A stretch of 64,000 bases of DNA from Gnetum montanum (GCA_015680685.1 MNCI01004660.1:357785-421784); one strand, 5' to 3'; positions 1-12,205 are shown, counted from the first letter of the stretch. Notes: generated by a model from the sequence alone, not told the origin. Numbers and translations: made by a program.

Positions 1-1546
1 TAAATATTTCTTGGATGTAAGAAGATTTGAAATAATTTTTTTTATTTTGCTGATTTTTGGCAACCCAATCTATTCAATGGTGTGGAAGGCCCAATTGAGA
101 AAAATTGATTTCTTTCTAATTTTTTAATAGTGATATCTTTGCGATTCAAATGATTTTTTAGTTGATCTTAGGCTTTTTGGAGAGCTTGTTTTAAAATCTA
201 TAATTCTATAAAATTTTAGAAGAATTGGATTTTATGTAATCATTCAAATTAGGCCTAAAAAATGGATCAAGAATGAAACTATTTAGCTTCTATAATAGAA
301 ATTGCTAATTTGCAAGATGAATATCTTTGCAATCTAAGAGAGTTATGAAGTGAGTGAATACTTGATATAAATATATTTCAATAATATACCTACCTACAAA
401 ATTTGGAATTAATTTGAGTTAATTTGATGGTTGAAATATATAATGCAAGAGTGGCCATGAATGTGATTGTTCAACTTATTGGATTAATGAATTGGTGAAT
501 ACAATGAATGACTATAAGTACACCCCAAGAGATATAGAGAGTACAGACATTAGAAGAATTATAGAGAAATAAAATGATTCCTAAAGCATGACTTGAGCTA
601 TCAACTCCTTACCTAACAAAATAATGAGCTAACACCTTGAGTAACCTATCATTGGGATAAATTCTAATGGGATAAATTATGAAATTGTGAATGAGATTGT
701 AGATGATAAATACGATATGGGCTTATGCAGTAAATTTTGAAATTGCTTCACTTACAAACATGATTTGGTTACATTTATAGCTAAATGATAGGATCATAAT
801 AAAATATGATAGGACACATATTTTATGAAAAATTAGGTTGGAAATTCAAGGGAAATAAGAGATTGGGACCATTCTCTAATTATTTTCACCTATCAATATT
901 TTAGTAAAAGTAATAATAGAATTTCCTATCTTGTCTTATGGAGCATAATAATTAAACTATAAATTACATGGCTTTGATTCCTATTTACAAAAAAGCTACT
1001 TTGGCTTCACTTGATCTTTTTCTTTTTTGAAAGTTTGAGCTTTGACTATGTGTTGGTACTGTATTTCCATATGTAGTTATGGCCTTCTATTACCTTGAAT
1101 TTTGGCATGTTGAGTTTGTTTCTTTGTCTTGTTTCTATATTGCAATATGAACATTTAGAATGAGCATAGTAAGAATTTCCAAAGTACATATTAGAACCAA
1201 CAAGCATAAACTTTGTTAGTAGACTAATTGTAATACATAATGATTCCAAAAATTTTGAGTACCATAATTCTTATGAGTGATTATGACTCTTTATGTTAAG
1301 TGGATGAAGTTATGAGCAAACTAAATCTCATAGTAGTACTAATCATAAGCTATCATGGATAATGTACAACTAGTCTAGTTCTAATTCTTCTTTATTTTTG
1401 TAATTCCTTATTATCATGTTTGAACTTTCTATAATTCCAACCTAAGTTCATAAGCACCTCTTGTGTTTCAATGGCATTGCTTCTTCCTTTGGAAATGCTA
1501 CAAATTTTTTCATTATTTAAGAGTCTCTTGGAATTATGGGTTCTTA
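1..1546. other. AT-rich flank, no gene seen
   Basis: Both strands are dense in stops and I recognise no domain, RNA gene or repeat boundary. It is probably old, diverged intergenic DNA outside element D. Confidence 0.5.
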
Positions 1547-2115
1547 TGATAACCCATTCCTAAATGTCATGGAAAATGTCAAATATACATTATATTAGAC
1601 ATTATGCATAAGAAGACAATATACCAAACGTCAAATATATGTAACATTCGACATCATGCATAAAGAAAATAATAGGGAAAATGTAGAAGGAGAAAGAAAA
1701 GAATGCTTTATTGATATAGAATGGAGTATCTAGATCATGCTCTAAGAGTGTTCCTTGGGGTTTTCTACCTTCGGCCTCAATCCCTTAGAGGCAAACCAAC
1801 ACTGGCACCATGGTCAGGCCTATAATCAGCTAGAAGGAATGGTCAATCCACTTCCTGTCCTACTTCACCTAGCTCTTGTGACTTGCCTGTACTAGCTCTG
1901 CCGCTCCATGTTGGCACAACCTCTAAGATCAAGTATAAATGCCTTCAATCAAACCTCTAAAGATCACCTCAATAGACACATTTATTATTACATTGCACCC
2001 TTTTGGGTCTTAATTATAATTGCTCTTTTAGGTCTTTGTTAAGATAATTATAACACTTGTTATGAAGAGGCATCATCTTTGTTATGCAGAAGCATGATTT
2101 GGGAATGGGGATGCT
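1547..2115 (+). repeat. LTR-like repeat, copy 1
   Basis: It starts TGATAACCCATTCC and ends near GGGAATGGGGATGCTA. It matches copy 2 (2308-2824) and copy 3 (63552-64000) over almost its full length. The ancestral ends look like TGACATCC...GGATGTCA, short inverted ends typical of LTRs. A TATA-like box (GGTATAAATGCC) lies near 1930-1945. Copies 1 and 3 share an internal partial duplication (ATATGTAACATTC region, 1630-1665) that copy 2 lacks, so these two are the closer pair. No pol is recognisable between them, so the family is not assigned. Orientation is given by the TATA-like box only. Confidence 0.55.
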
Positions 2116-2307
2116 ATAATCTACCCACTTTAGGTTTCAGTCATCCTCAAATGATTCCATGTTCACTATATTTTTTCAGCTCCTTATGATCCTGTGCTCT
2201 AAGAATTTTATTTCTCCTTTGGATTACAAATAAAATATATGTGAGAGGAATATATGAGAGTTCAAATATTATTTTATTAATATTTATGAAATTTTCTAAG
2301 ATAACTA

Positions 2308-2824
2308 TGACATCCTATTCTTGGATGTCATGGAAAACATTAAATATATGTTATATTAGACATTATTCATAAAGGAAATAATAGAGAAAATGCAGAAAGA
2401 GAAACAAACGAATGCTTTATTAATTTGGAATAGTGTATCTAGATTATGCTTTGAGAGTGTTTCTTTGGATTTATTCTTTTGGCATCTATGTCTTAGAGGA
2501 AATCTAGCACTGTCACCATGATTAGGCCTATTACTGGCAAAAGGGGATGGTTAGTCCACTTCTTGTCTTGCTTCACCCAGTTTCTGTGACTTGCCTATAC
2601 TAGCTCTACCACTCCATGCCTATCATGAGCTCTAAGCCTAGGTATAAATGTCTTAGGTCAAACTCCGAAACGTTACCTTAAGAGACATGTTTATTATTAT
2701 GATGCATCCTTTCGGGTCTCAATTAAAATTGTCCTTTTGGATCTTGTTATGATAACAATAATACTTGTTATCAAGAGGCACCATCTTTGTTATGTAGCAA
2801 TATCATTTGGGAATGGGGATGTGA
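2308..2824 (+). repeat. LTR-like repeat, copy 2
   Basis: It starts TGACATCCTATTCTTGG and ends near AATGGGGATGTGA. It is about 190 bp downstream of copy 1 in the same orientation. It keeps the TATA-like GGTATAAATG near 2640. With copy 1 it could be a small non-autonomous LTR element with a ~190-bp interior, but I see no convincing PBS or PPT, so this is only a possibility. Confidence 0.5.
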
Positions 2825-3799
2825 TAATAATTATAAGAGGTGAATTAAAGATGTACTAGCCACTAATCATCAATCCTAACTAAGGTTACATAAGGTGCAA
2901 CTCATAACTAGTTACCCAAGTGAAGACAAGGTAAATTTTTTATTTCCAACTTTTATTACCTTAGATATTTTATTTATCTAATTAAAATATAAATTAAATA
3001 ATAAATAAAATAATAATATTTATCAAATAAAGTAAGGGTGTGATACTTTTTAATCTTGATCAACCTTATGAATTGAAGGAAGTAATTGTAATTCTACCAT
3101 AAGTGGTATATGATCAAATGGTTTTGTTTGGGATGGCAAGGCTTGATCATGACTCTTCTCAACTTTTTCTTTAGAAATTAAATCTAGTAATTTGGTAACA
3201 TGGATGAGTTGAAAATTGTATCAAATATAATCCAAATCTTGTAATTCTTCTAAGATTGGTGAGGATCGATACTCATGCCAGTCCAAGGTCTATGGTGGAC
3301 ATACTGGATGTTGTTTCTCACTTGCTGAGGATCTTGCAAGCATGTTTTATGTTGCAACTTTCATTTTGAGTCTTGGATTCTCCTCTATATAATTTCTCTT
3401 TATGGTTATCAAAAATCGTATTGCAACAAGATTTTGATTCTCCATGTTATTTTGCCATATGTTTTTGATTACAAGGTGAATTGATATACATCTTCTTGAT
3501 CATTGAAGATTATTCTATTTCATCAATTGATTCTCCAACTAATTTTAGTAATATTTAGCTACATTATCTAATTTTAGTAATATTTAACGATGTCATATTA
3601 ATTCGTAATGACCTTTCTACCCCCTGAAGACACTGACTCTGGTAGTGTAACTAATAACATGCCATAGAGATCTTAAGGCTATTTATAAAGGTTGTTTTCT
3701 CGACAAGGCATGATTAGTTATCCTTATGTTGTCAACTTTAAGACATAGTTTTATAATATCATCAAATTATTAGTTATCTAGATGATAAATTTGACCCCA
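2825..3799. other. Spacer before element D, no gene seen
   Basis: AT-rich, with stops in all frames and no recognised motif. Its right edge is set by the CCACT target-site copy at 3800-3804. Confidence 0.4.
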
Positions 3800-3804
3800 C
3801 CACT

Positions 3805-5270
3805 TGTTGTAATTAGAAAAATTGATCATTGGAAAACTGAGAGATCTAGCACAGTAGCCTCAACTTTGAATCCCCAAGCCTCCAAAAAAATGGGATTCAA
3901 GGTACCCTAGACAGTCCGGTAGATCACTTAGGGACTTATGAAATGCAAAATGGTGGATTCAAAAAATAAAATGCAAAATATTACAAATCTAGAGAATGGA
4001 AATCAAATGTAGATTACAGAAAAAGTGAAACTTTAAAACTCTATTTAAAATAATAAAGAATGAGTTTTAGAAATGTGTATAAGAAATGATCATGAGAGAG
4101 CAAAGGGGAGGTTCACTATGGTAGGATTTTAGAGCTTGTTGAAGTCGATATGATCTAGTCCATGATCCAGCTGCTAAGCCACTGTTGATGCTTTCAAATC
4201 TCCTATGCTGCAAACTATAAATCTACAACTTGATCACTACTGGGGAATGAGAAAAGTGAAAAATTTGGTTGCCAAATTGCTACACGCTAGGGGTTGGGAA
4301 TCCTAGAAATGCAATATTGACACCAAAATTCGACAAGTATTAAGGGGTTAGTAAAGGAGGCAACAAGGTTGCAAGGGTTCCATGCTAGAAGCTTCAAGAA
4401 GTTGCACTTTTGCAAGGTTGTAAGAGCTCTTGAAAGAAAAAATTGCTATGTGCTTGGAAATGAAAAATTTTAGAACCTAAAAGGGTGTTGGGATTTTGGT
4501 TTTATCAGTTTTGGGCCATGATTATTGCTACAAATGTTTTGTAAATTGTTGCAAATTTTTGCCTCATACTATTAAGATGGATGCCCAAACTTGGGGGTTT
4601 ACTATCTACAGTAAGTGCTAAACCCCCATGGCCATCCCATTTACTATAAATAGGAATGAGCAAACATCCTCTATGTTGTAGGTAGATCTTCCATGCTGAA
4701 CCTTCTACTATCCTTACAGAAGTGTTGGTCAAGTTTGAGGTTGTTGGAGTGCAAAAATGTTGCTCATGTTGCTTTCACACTAGGGGCATGCAGTTTCTAC
4801 ACTAGGGGTTGAGCCTCCATGTTGGGGAAAAGCTTTTATACTAAGGAGGGAATGTTTCCATGCTATGCATGTAGTCTCCACACTTGGGGGGGGAGGGGGA
4901 AGCTTCCATGCTAAGGGAAAAACCCGACCCCTCCACACTCAAGGTAGGTGAGATTTACCCCCTGTAGGTGTTTCTAGTGTAGAAAAGTGTATACCCTTCA
5001 TAAAACCCATCAAATTTCCATTTTTGGCATTCTAAAAGGAGTTTTTAACCTCCAAGCCCAAATATAGATACTATGTAACTTTTCTCACTTGGGGAATGAG
5101 GCTTTGACCACTTATAAGACAATTTTTAGTCCCAAAAGTATGAAATATGTGAGGTTGCCCATCGTGGATTACAATCTTTACATTTACAACAAAGTTTCAC
5201 CTCTAGTTTCATGGAGTCAAGGCTACATGATGATACATGATTATAATATGTAAATTTTCATGGTGTTTCA
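3805..5270 (-). repeat. Element D 3' LTR
   Basis: It pairs with 59023-60495: shared blocks include AAAATGGGATTCAAGG near 3887/59104 and CCATTTTTGGCATTC near 5015/60240. On the minus strand it starts TGAAACACCATGAAAA, like the other family LTRs. It carries several TCCATGCT/CCACACT phrases also found in the array at 24880-28170. A TATAAATA box at 4645-4652 lies on the + strand, opposite to the element. Confidence 0.8.
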
Positions 5271-5325
5271 ATGGCCCCTCTTTGTTGGTCTCTAGAGGAT
5301 TAACTTGAGAGGCACCAACAAAGAA
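5271..5325 (-). other. Element D polypurine tract within a hairpin
   Basis: Directly upstream of the 3' LTR (minus strand) lies CAACAAAGAGGGGCCAT, a polypurine tract for plus-strand priming. Its left part forms one arm of an inverted repeat: TCTTTGTTGGT (5279-5289) pairs with ACCAACAAAGA (near 5317-5327). Elements A and C have equivalents at the same place. Confidence 0.65.
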
Positions 5326-5327
5326 TA

Positions 5328-6239
5328 CAAAACACCACTGCAAGTCCACTGCAAGTTTGTGATGTTTCTACACTGCAAGTCGACACTGGGGGCATGCAGT
5401 TTCTACACTAGGTTGTTGATCTAGTCATGTTGAACCATGTCGAAGAGTGTTTGTGATGATCAAATAAGGCCATGATGAAGAGATGATAATGTTAAGGTTG
5501 CAACGAAATGGTTATGATGGCTAATAATGCATTCTAAGTGTTGACATCATGATGACAACATGGTATTAACATGTTTTAAAGTGTTGATCACTAAAAAGAT
5601 GTGTTTGAGGACCCAATCACTTCACTCCAATATTACTTTGGCTATTTAGCTTTGAGGATTTATTTGGTCATTTGGCCCCTTGGACATTTACTTCCCTCCT
5701 TTTATTTGGTGGGGTGAGACCTTTGTTAGGTCTCATTCCTAGGGCCAAGTAGATTTGGTTTTCCTATTGAGTGAGTTGTGTTACAATCAATGGACTTGGT
5801 GGTTTTCTCATCAAATGAGATGCGTTATGCTTAATGGACTTAGTGATTTCCCACTAAATGAAATGTGTTACATTCAAGTGGACTTGAGAATGAAGCATGA
5901 TGAAGATATGACTATAGTCAATGAATGTCAAATATTGGTCAACATTGTTCTTCAAGGTACGGAAGGTCATAATAAGGCTACAAGGTTGGGATTAAGGAGT
6001 AATGCTAGATGGAGGGAAATGGTGCAAGAACTATTGACATAGTAGGAAAAACTCAGAAAATATTACACATCAAGGTGATGTGGTGACTTGCTGCCATAAT
6101 GAGTTACACCTTGATGATGGATTTAGACTTCATCCTACAAATACAACTCTAAGAGGACAAGAACACCAAGCAAAAAAAGCATGTTATAATATTACAATTC
6201 ATATATAGGACACATGAAATGATTAAACCAAGCTACTTG
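5328..6239 (-). other. Element D 3' untranslated region
   Basis: No gene of known type. It contains about three copies of a ~45-bp repeat (5757-5890; core GTTAC...AATGGACTT), which opens a 95-codon reading frame on the + strand; I regard that frame as a by-product. A stretch near 6060-6165 (GATGTGGTGACTTGC; CATCCTACAAATACAAC) matches element A at 9358-9440, so this is a shared 3' region. Confidence 0.5.
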
Positions 6240-6560
6240 GGTCATCAATTTTTCTAATTTAAAGCTGTGGTGAGCGATTGTACTAGTTTAAGGCTTTAGT
6301 AGGCCATGGTGCGAAATTAAGATCATAGTGGACCATGGTGTCAATTTGAGACCTTAGCAAGCCATGGTGATTATTTAAGATCATAAAGGACCATGGTGCT
6401 AATCGAAAGCCTTAATAGACCATGGTGCCAATTTAAGGTCATAGTAAACCATGGTGCCAATTTAAGGCCTTAATGAGCCATGGTGCTAGTTTAAGGTCAT
6501 AGTGGATCATGGTGCTAGTTTAAGGCTTCAGCAGGCTATGTCACTAGTTTTAGCCCTTGG
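6240..6560 (-). repeat. 29-bp tandem array at the end of the element D integrase
   Basis: Eleven units repeat at an exact 29-bp step (TTTAAG-like cores at 6257, 6286, 6315 and on to 6547). The + strand core is CTAGTTTAAGG...TAGTGGACCATGG. It lies just downstream of the integrase on the minus strand, as the matching arrays do in A (10080-10425) and C (44740-45012). There are no spacers between units. Confidence 0.85.
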
Positions 6561-6600
6561 AACACTATTGTAAGCAAGCTCACTTGTTGATCAGCATTGC

Positions 6601-6725
6601 CTACATGTAATATGGCTTCAGATAGGAATGATTGATCAGATTGTCCAACTCATTCCCATCCATGTTGGCTATCCTAAATCCTCCATTACAATTATCTCTG
6701 GTGATAAGGAAGGATCCTTCCTAGT
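6601..6725 (-). pseudogene. pol: Element D integrase C-terminus, cut off by element A
   Basis: The minus strand encodes the integrase tail with the phrase MDGNELDNLINHSYLKPYY before a stop at 6601. This matches element C (MDGNEFTNLVNHMYLKPYY, ending 44719). The rest of the gene continues at 21559 on the other side of element A. The reading joins cleanly across the 5-bp duplication, which confirms the insertion. Confidence 0.75.
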
Positions 6726-8555
6726 TGTGGCAACTAAAAACATTAGTGGCTGGAACACCAAGAGGTCAGTAGGCATATAGCCTAACCTCAAGTTCATGTG
6801 AGGAATGTGCTAGAAAATGGAGATAGGGCGCCCTAAATGGTCTTGTTGATCAAACAGGGACATATAAGGTATAAAGACAAATGTGTGATAGAGGGGTTTA
6901 TACAATGTTACATGCAGGCATCGAGGCCAGCTAAGGCAGAGTGTAGTGAGGTGTCCCAGCTTGAGAATAATGATGTAAACATGAAAATACATATGAAATA
7001 GTGAGAAAATGCAAGTGCGATGCAAAATACCAAAGAAGAAATGCTTAAAAAATACAACAAAAGTTGAGAATGAAAGTGCACCGCCCCAAATGGGCGAGTG
7101 TAGCTATCACAAGAAAAGAGGTAAGAGTGGTCACGATGTACAAGTAGGCATAGTGGTAGCATAGTAGGGTAGTCACAATATCTAGGACATTCAAGATGTG
7201 GAACTAATGGTTGTCATGTGGACTAAACTTATTGGATTAGCTGTTGTTGTGTTCCATGGATACAATGGTGAACTGTGTTCTGGATAGTATGCACTAGTGG
7301 CCTAACAGGATCCTAGAATGAACCAAAGTGCTTGAGTGCTCAAGTGTGAAAGTGCCAAGGATGCTTAGAATGCCAAAATTTCCAATGCTCTTTTTGATTT
7401 GCCAACCCCTAGAGTGCTAAACCTAGGGGTATTTATAGGGCTAGGGTTAGCATGAAATGTGAATTAGGTGCCACCTAGCATAAGATGCAGATCAGGCATC
7501 ACATGACATGAGATTAGATGGGGCTATGCTAACCTTGCTACTCTCCCATGGGAGTAACAAGTGCTATGCTCTAGAGTACTGGAATGGATCCCCAAAGACT
7601 ACTAAACTATGACTACACTATCAAGACTACATGTGCCAAAGTTTGAATGATCACAATGTACCTACAAATAATGTAAAAATAGTGCAACTTAGAGGTTATG
7701 CTTTGGGACTACATCTTCCCCTCTTTTGAGTAGGATCAAGCATAGGTACAATTTTGGGAACCAATGAAGGTGCAAAGGAGATAGAAATTGCTGATCCTAC
7801 TTGCCATAGGAAATTTGGAGCTAAGACAAAGGTTGATGCTAAGATTTGGTAGCTTTTGGAGGCTATCAAAGACTTTTCTTCAATGTCACGTTGGCTATGC
7901 TATAGAGTGTAACATAACACTTAGTCAAATTTTGCAAAATTTTATGTCTCGAAATAGTTACACTAGCTACACTTTGGAGCATAGTAGAGCATAGTAGGAA
8001 GACTTAGAAAAATTTGATAGAATTTGTAGTCTTTCTTCATGGTACATTGGCTATGCTCTAGGACGTAGCAAGAGAGGTAGCCTTAGAAGTTAGAAAATTT
8101 GCTAGATGTCTTTTCTATGCTGAGTTAGCTTGATAGCTTGCCTAACACTTTGGAAAAACTGGCCACTAAAAAGTATGCTACACTAGCTATGCTGGGGAGC
8201 ATAGCAGAGTGTAACAATCCTAAAGATAGAAAATTTGTCAAACTATTTTTTCCATCCCAAGCAATCCTAACAATTTTTGGTTTGGCATTTGGGAAAACTG
8301 GCCATGAAAGTGTGTGCTATGCTAGCTACACTTTGGAGCATAGTAGGCAGAGTGAGAGTGTAGCAGAACACTTAGAAAAAATTTCATGAAATTTCTGTTG
8401 ACACTTAGAAAATTTTGTAAAATAGGCCTTGATGCATGCTATGTTGGCTACACTAGGGAGCATAGCACCAACACTTAGAAAAAAATTTCCAAGCTTTGAC
8501 ACTTAAAATTTTTTTTTTGATTGAAGTGCTAAAGCCTAAAATTGGTGGTGTTTCA
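6726..8555 (-). repeat. Element A 3' LTR
   Basis: It aligns with 19977-21558 throughout, for example GTGCACC...AGTGTAGCTATCA near 7074/20327. On the minus strand it starts TGAAACACCACC. A TATA box (TATAAATA, read on the minus strand) lies at 7430-7437, followed downstream by AATACCCCTAGG. Decayed palindromes such as GCTATGCTGGGGAGCATAGC (8189-8208) cluster at 7890-8470. An 84-codon minus-strand frame at 6908-7162 has a counterpart in the other LTR; I do not call it a gene. Confidence 0.8.
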
Positions 8556-8612
8556 TTGGCCTCTCTTTATTGATGTCTAGAGGATTGGCCCGAGAGATGT
8601 CAACAAAGAATA
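8556..8612 (-). other. Element A polypurine tract within a hairpin
   Basis: The minus strand reads AATAAAGAGAGGCCAA directly before the LTR start TGAAACACC. Upstream TTCTTTGTTGACATCT can pair with AGACATCAATAAAGAG (about 12 of 16 positions plus G-U pairs), so the tract lies in one arm of a stem, as in D and C. Confidence 0.65.
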
Positions 8613-10079
8613 TGAAATACCATGGTAAACACAACACCAACATTGCTCATTAGTGCCCAATTAGACAATGCTTCACTATGCTTAGGAGTGCTAAATGAAT
8701 AAAGTATGGCAAGGATTAGGTTAAGGAGATGGACTAAGGAATAGAAAGTGGGAAGGATGCTCATTATGCAAGTGGTTGTAGAATGTGATACCATGATGGC
8801 TTGTTGCCAAATCATGATCCTAGGAGTGTTTGTGAGGGAGTCAACATACAAAGGTGGCCTACCCCTAAAATTTTGACATCTTGTTAGAGTGCTTGTAATA
8901 TGGTTGATCTAGGGTTAGACCAACTGTGAAATGACAACTTTGCTATTTTCGCTTGGGCACTTGTTTTGTCCCAATTTTTTTTTGTTTTTGCTTTTTTGTC
9001 TTTCTTCTTCTTCCTTATTTATTTTTTGGAACTATAAGATTTTTTTCATTAGGTGGACTATGTGTCACTTAACAAAATTTGTTTATGGGTAATAACGTTG
9101 CATCTTTAGGATAGGTGTTTCCTCTTTAGGATGAGTTGTGTTACATCCTTGGGCTTTGACCAACCCACAAAGGCTTTCCATGGGACTAGTTGCATTACTC
9201 CCATCATGGGTTCTGTAGTCAACTAAAAGAAGGATGCCATGTGCATTAGAGAAGCTTGTAGGAAAGATTTAAGGTAAAGGGGTAAATGCAAATAGGCTAT
9301 AGTGGGATAATAGGGATGTGAACTCTTGAGTAGCATAGTGAGTCAAAGCAAACACATCAAAGTAGTGTGGTGACTTACAACCACAATGAAACACACCTCT
9401 GAGAAACCATGGCCAAGGATTTATCCTACAAATGCAACATAGAGAAAACAAGAAAAAATAATCATATCATGTGAGATAAGATAGAACTCCTATTTGAAAG
9501 GGCATTGCAAGGGATATGAGTGCTATGTAGGTTGCAGGAACATGTAATGTCCAAAGTAGGAAGGCCAATGTGAGCGTCGATGGTGGCAAGTTGCAAAAGC
9601 TCCAACAACTACACCAAATGAAGGCATTGGTGATGCAAGTACTTAAGACGCCTCACCAAGGATAGGAGCTAGGAAACCTAGCAACATGATAGGAAGCCAT
9701 GGTGCTAAATGCCCTTCCAAGCCTAGGCAATGGTCAAGGTTGGAGGATGATAGTGTTGTGGCTATGACATAGTACTGCTAGTTCTCTAGTGTGATGTTGA
9801 TGGTTAGAGCTCTGAATAAGATGACTAGAGATGGTGGCAGTAGCTCTGAATGGTTAGTAAGATGCTTGAAGGAATCTCTAAAAGATCAAAAAGATGGCAA
9901 GGGTGGTGCTATTGTAAATGTTCCAAAGGTCTTTTTCTTGATGACATGAACTTCATTCAGAACTACAACACCCCATCCCACCTAGCCCAAGAGGTGTAGG
10001 TAGGTGATGAATGGTTGGAAGTATCCACGCTTGCTTATCCATAGAACTATGTGTGTTGAACTATGGATGCTGAACTACA
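8613..10079 (-). other. Element A 3' untranslated region
   Basis: No recognisable domain on either strand. The only clear homology is with element D's 3' region (9358-9440 to 6070-6165). Confidence 0.45.
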
Positions 10080-10425
10080 AACCTAGTTTATGATCTTGGT
10101 ATATTACATGTAGTGATAGTTTAAGGTCTTGGTAGATCATGATGTGCTAGTTTAAGGTCCTAGCAGAATTTTGATCTAGTTTAAGATCTTGAAAGACAGT
10201 GATGTGCTAGTTTATAGCCCTAGCAGACTATTGTGTGCTAGTTTAATGTTGTAGCAGATGATGGATTGCCAGTTTAAGGTCATAGTAGACGATGCTATGG
10301 GTGCTAGTTTAATGTCATAGCCCAAGGATGTTTTATGCTAGTTTAACATTTTATTGGATGTTCTATGCTAGTTTAACATTGTAGCAGACATTCTGTGCTA
10401 GTTTAACATTGTAGAAGATGTTTGC
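10080..10425 (-). repeat. ~30-bp tandem array at the end of the element A integrase
   Basis: About ten units share the + strand core GTGCTAGTTTAA(G/C), spaced about 29-35 bp and more diverged than those in D. Same position and orientation relative to the element as the arrays in C and D. Confidence 0.8.
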
Positions 10426-10442
10426 TTACCTTGCTTTATTAT

Positions 10443-11610
10443 TTACGTGGAACTATGCACTCGGCATAGTACAGCTTAAAGTACAAGTGGTTGATTGGAT
10501 TGGAAAACTCATTTCCATTTAGATTAGCAAGCTTGAATGCTCCATTTTCATAGGCCTTTATGACCAAGAAAGACCCTTCCTAGCTAGTTGAGAATTTGTC
10601 TATGGGTTTGCAAATGACCTTGAGGACCAAGTTCCCTTTCTTGATTCGGTGTTGATGAAAATTATGATGGTGCTTTTGTTGTTTCTTTTCTTGATACCAC
10701 TCGATGCGATCAAGTGTTTGCATGCACTCCTCCTCTATAGAGTCAAGGTTAATGGTTCTTAGCTCATTGTTCTAAACTTCATCAATGAAGCTCAAGAGGA
10801 TCATGCAAAGCAATGGGGCTTGTAGTTTAAAAGATAACATTACTTTAGATCCATACACAAGGCTATATGGTATCTTACCAGTTGCTACTTTGCAAGTCGT
10901 GTGGTAGGCCCATAGTGCATAGATCAATTATTCATGTCATTGTCATTTGCTATTGCTAAGCATCTTCTTTAGAAGGTTGATGATGACTTTATTTATAGCC
11001 TCTACTTGGCCATTCACTTTTGGGTAGTATGGTGATGAAAAGGAATGTTTAATGCCAAGGTGTTCATAGAAGGCTTTGGTTTCTATACTACTAAACTATG
11101 GCCCATTATTTGTGACTATAGTCATGGGTAGAATAAATCGAATCACTATGTTGTCTAGAATAAATTTGCAAACTTGTTTTTTGGTTGTCTTCCTAAGAGG
11201 AATGGCTTCAACCCACTTGGTAAAGTACTTGATTATGGTTATGATGAAGCTATGCCCTACAGAAGACTTAGGCATGATAGGTCCTATGATGTCCAACCCC
11301 CAATGTTGGAACATCCATGTGATTTGTGTAGGATGTAGTTCAGTGGGTGGCACATGCATTAAGTTGCCATGTTGCTGACACACATCACATGTTCTAATCT
11401 TGGAAATGCAATCACATTCCATGTAAGGCCAATAGTAGCCTAAGTGTCTAATTTTTGCTGCCATTGCCTTAGGCATCATATGGCCTTCATATAGTCCCTT
11501 GTGGACTTGATCAATGATTGTTTGTGCTTCACTATAGCTAACATGGGTTAGTAGTATTCCATCATAGGATTTGCGACATAAAATCCGATTACCTACAAGG
11601 ATGTACTACT
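10443..11610 (-). pseudogene. pol: Element A integrase
   Basis: Minus-strand remnant of the integrase, which inserts the retrotransposon cDNA into host DNA. The zinc-binding part shows CDVCQQHGN, and the core shows KYFTKWVEAIPLRK, VTNNGP and SSPYYPKVNGQVEA. The stretch 11479-11096 is open for 127 codons; several stops follow. The first catalytic Asp position (before YFTKWVEA) is Lys and the second (TNNG) is Asn, so it would be inactive even without stops. The C-terminal end (NGNEFSNPINHLYFKLYY) matches C and D. Confidence 0.85.
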
Positions 11611-11814
11611 GTGGCCATTTTCATATTGTCATTTTGGGTAGTGGTTAGGTGTTGTGGAGGCTCACCTTGTTGGAGGTACATCTTAATATAATCATACCAC
11701 TTCTAGGTGTGAGTTGTGCTTATCGTGGCTATGGATGCAATGCTTGTTGTTTGAGTAATAGGTTTGGTGTAATTTTTTATCAAAGTAGGTAAGGAAAAAA
11801 ACATCTTGGCCTTT

Positions 11815-12205
11815 ATGCTTAAGGCTAAGGTGGCTAGTGCATTAGCAATGACATTCTTATTATAGGAAATATGTTGGACATCTATGGTTGCAAATTGCTT
11901 GAGTAGGTGTTTTGCCAAATCATAGTAAGGTTGTAAATGTTGTGCCTTGCAACCATAAACCTCTGTAATTTGACTGAAAATAGCTATGAATCACCTCAGA
12001 TTTCTATGTTTTGGATTCCTAAATCAGAGGTTGCTAAGACACCTCTAAGAAGACCTTCATACTCTACCATGTTGTTGGTACAAGGGAATGCAAAGTGATA
12101 TGTGAAGGGTTAGATCTCAATAGAGGAAAATGTGATAACTATAGCAGCACTACCCCCTTGTGAGGTTGAAGCACCGTCTAAGTGTAAAATTACCTCAAAT
12201 TTTGT
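11815..12205 (-). pseudogene. pol: Element A second (plant-type) RNase H domain
   Basis: The minus strand encodes LHLDGASTSQGGSAA (first acidic residue), NNMVEYEGLLRGVL (second, Glu) and a GDS motif, ending in DVQHISYNKNVIANALATLA. This is the additional RNase H found in Tat-lineage elements between the gypsy RNase H and integrase. It would degrade RNA in RNA-DNA hybrids. The three acidic motifs are still legible despite internal stops. Up to 11700 a linker follows toward the integrase. Confidence 0.8.

Noticed and set aside
5755-6042. 95-codon + frame
   Set aside because: Generated by a ~45-bp triple repeat in D's 3' region; no homologue in A or C.
6240-6560. CRISPR-like array
   Set aside because: Units are contiguous with no unique spacers, and the setting is a plant retrotransposon.
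11076-11378. 100-codon + strand frame over the element A integrase
   Set aside because: Mirror of the integrase coding on the minus strand; its translation has no motif of its own.
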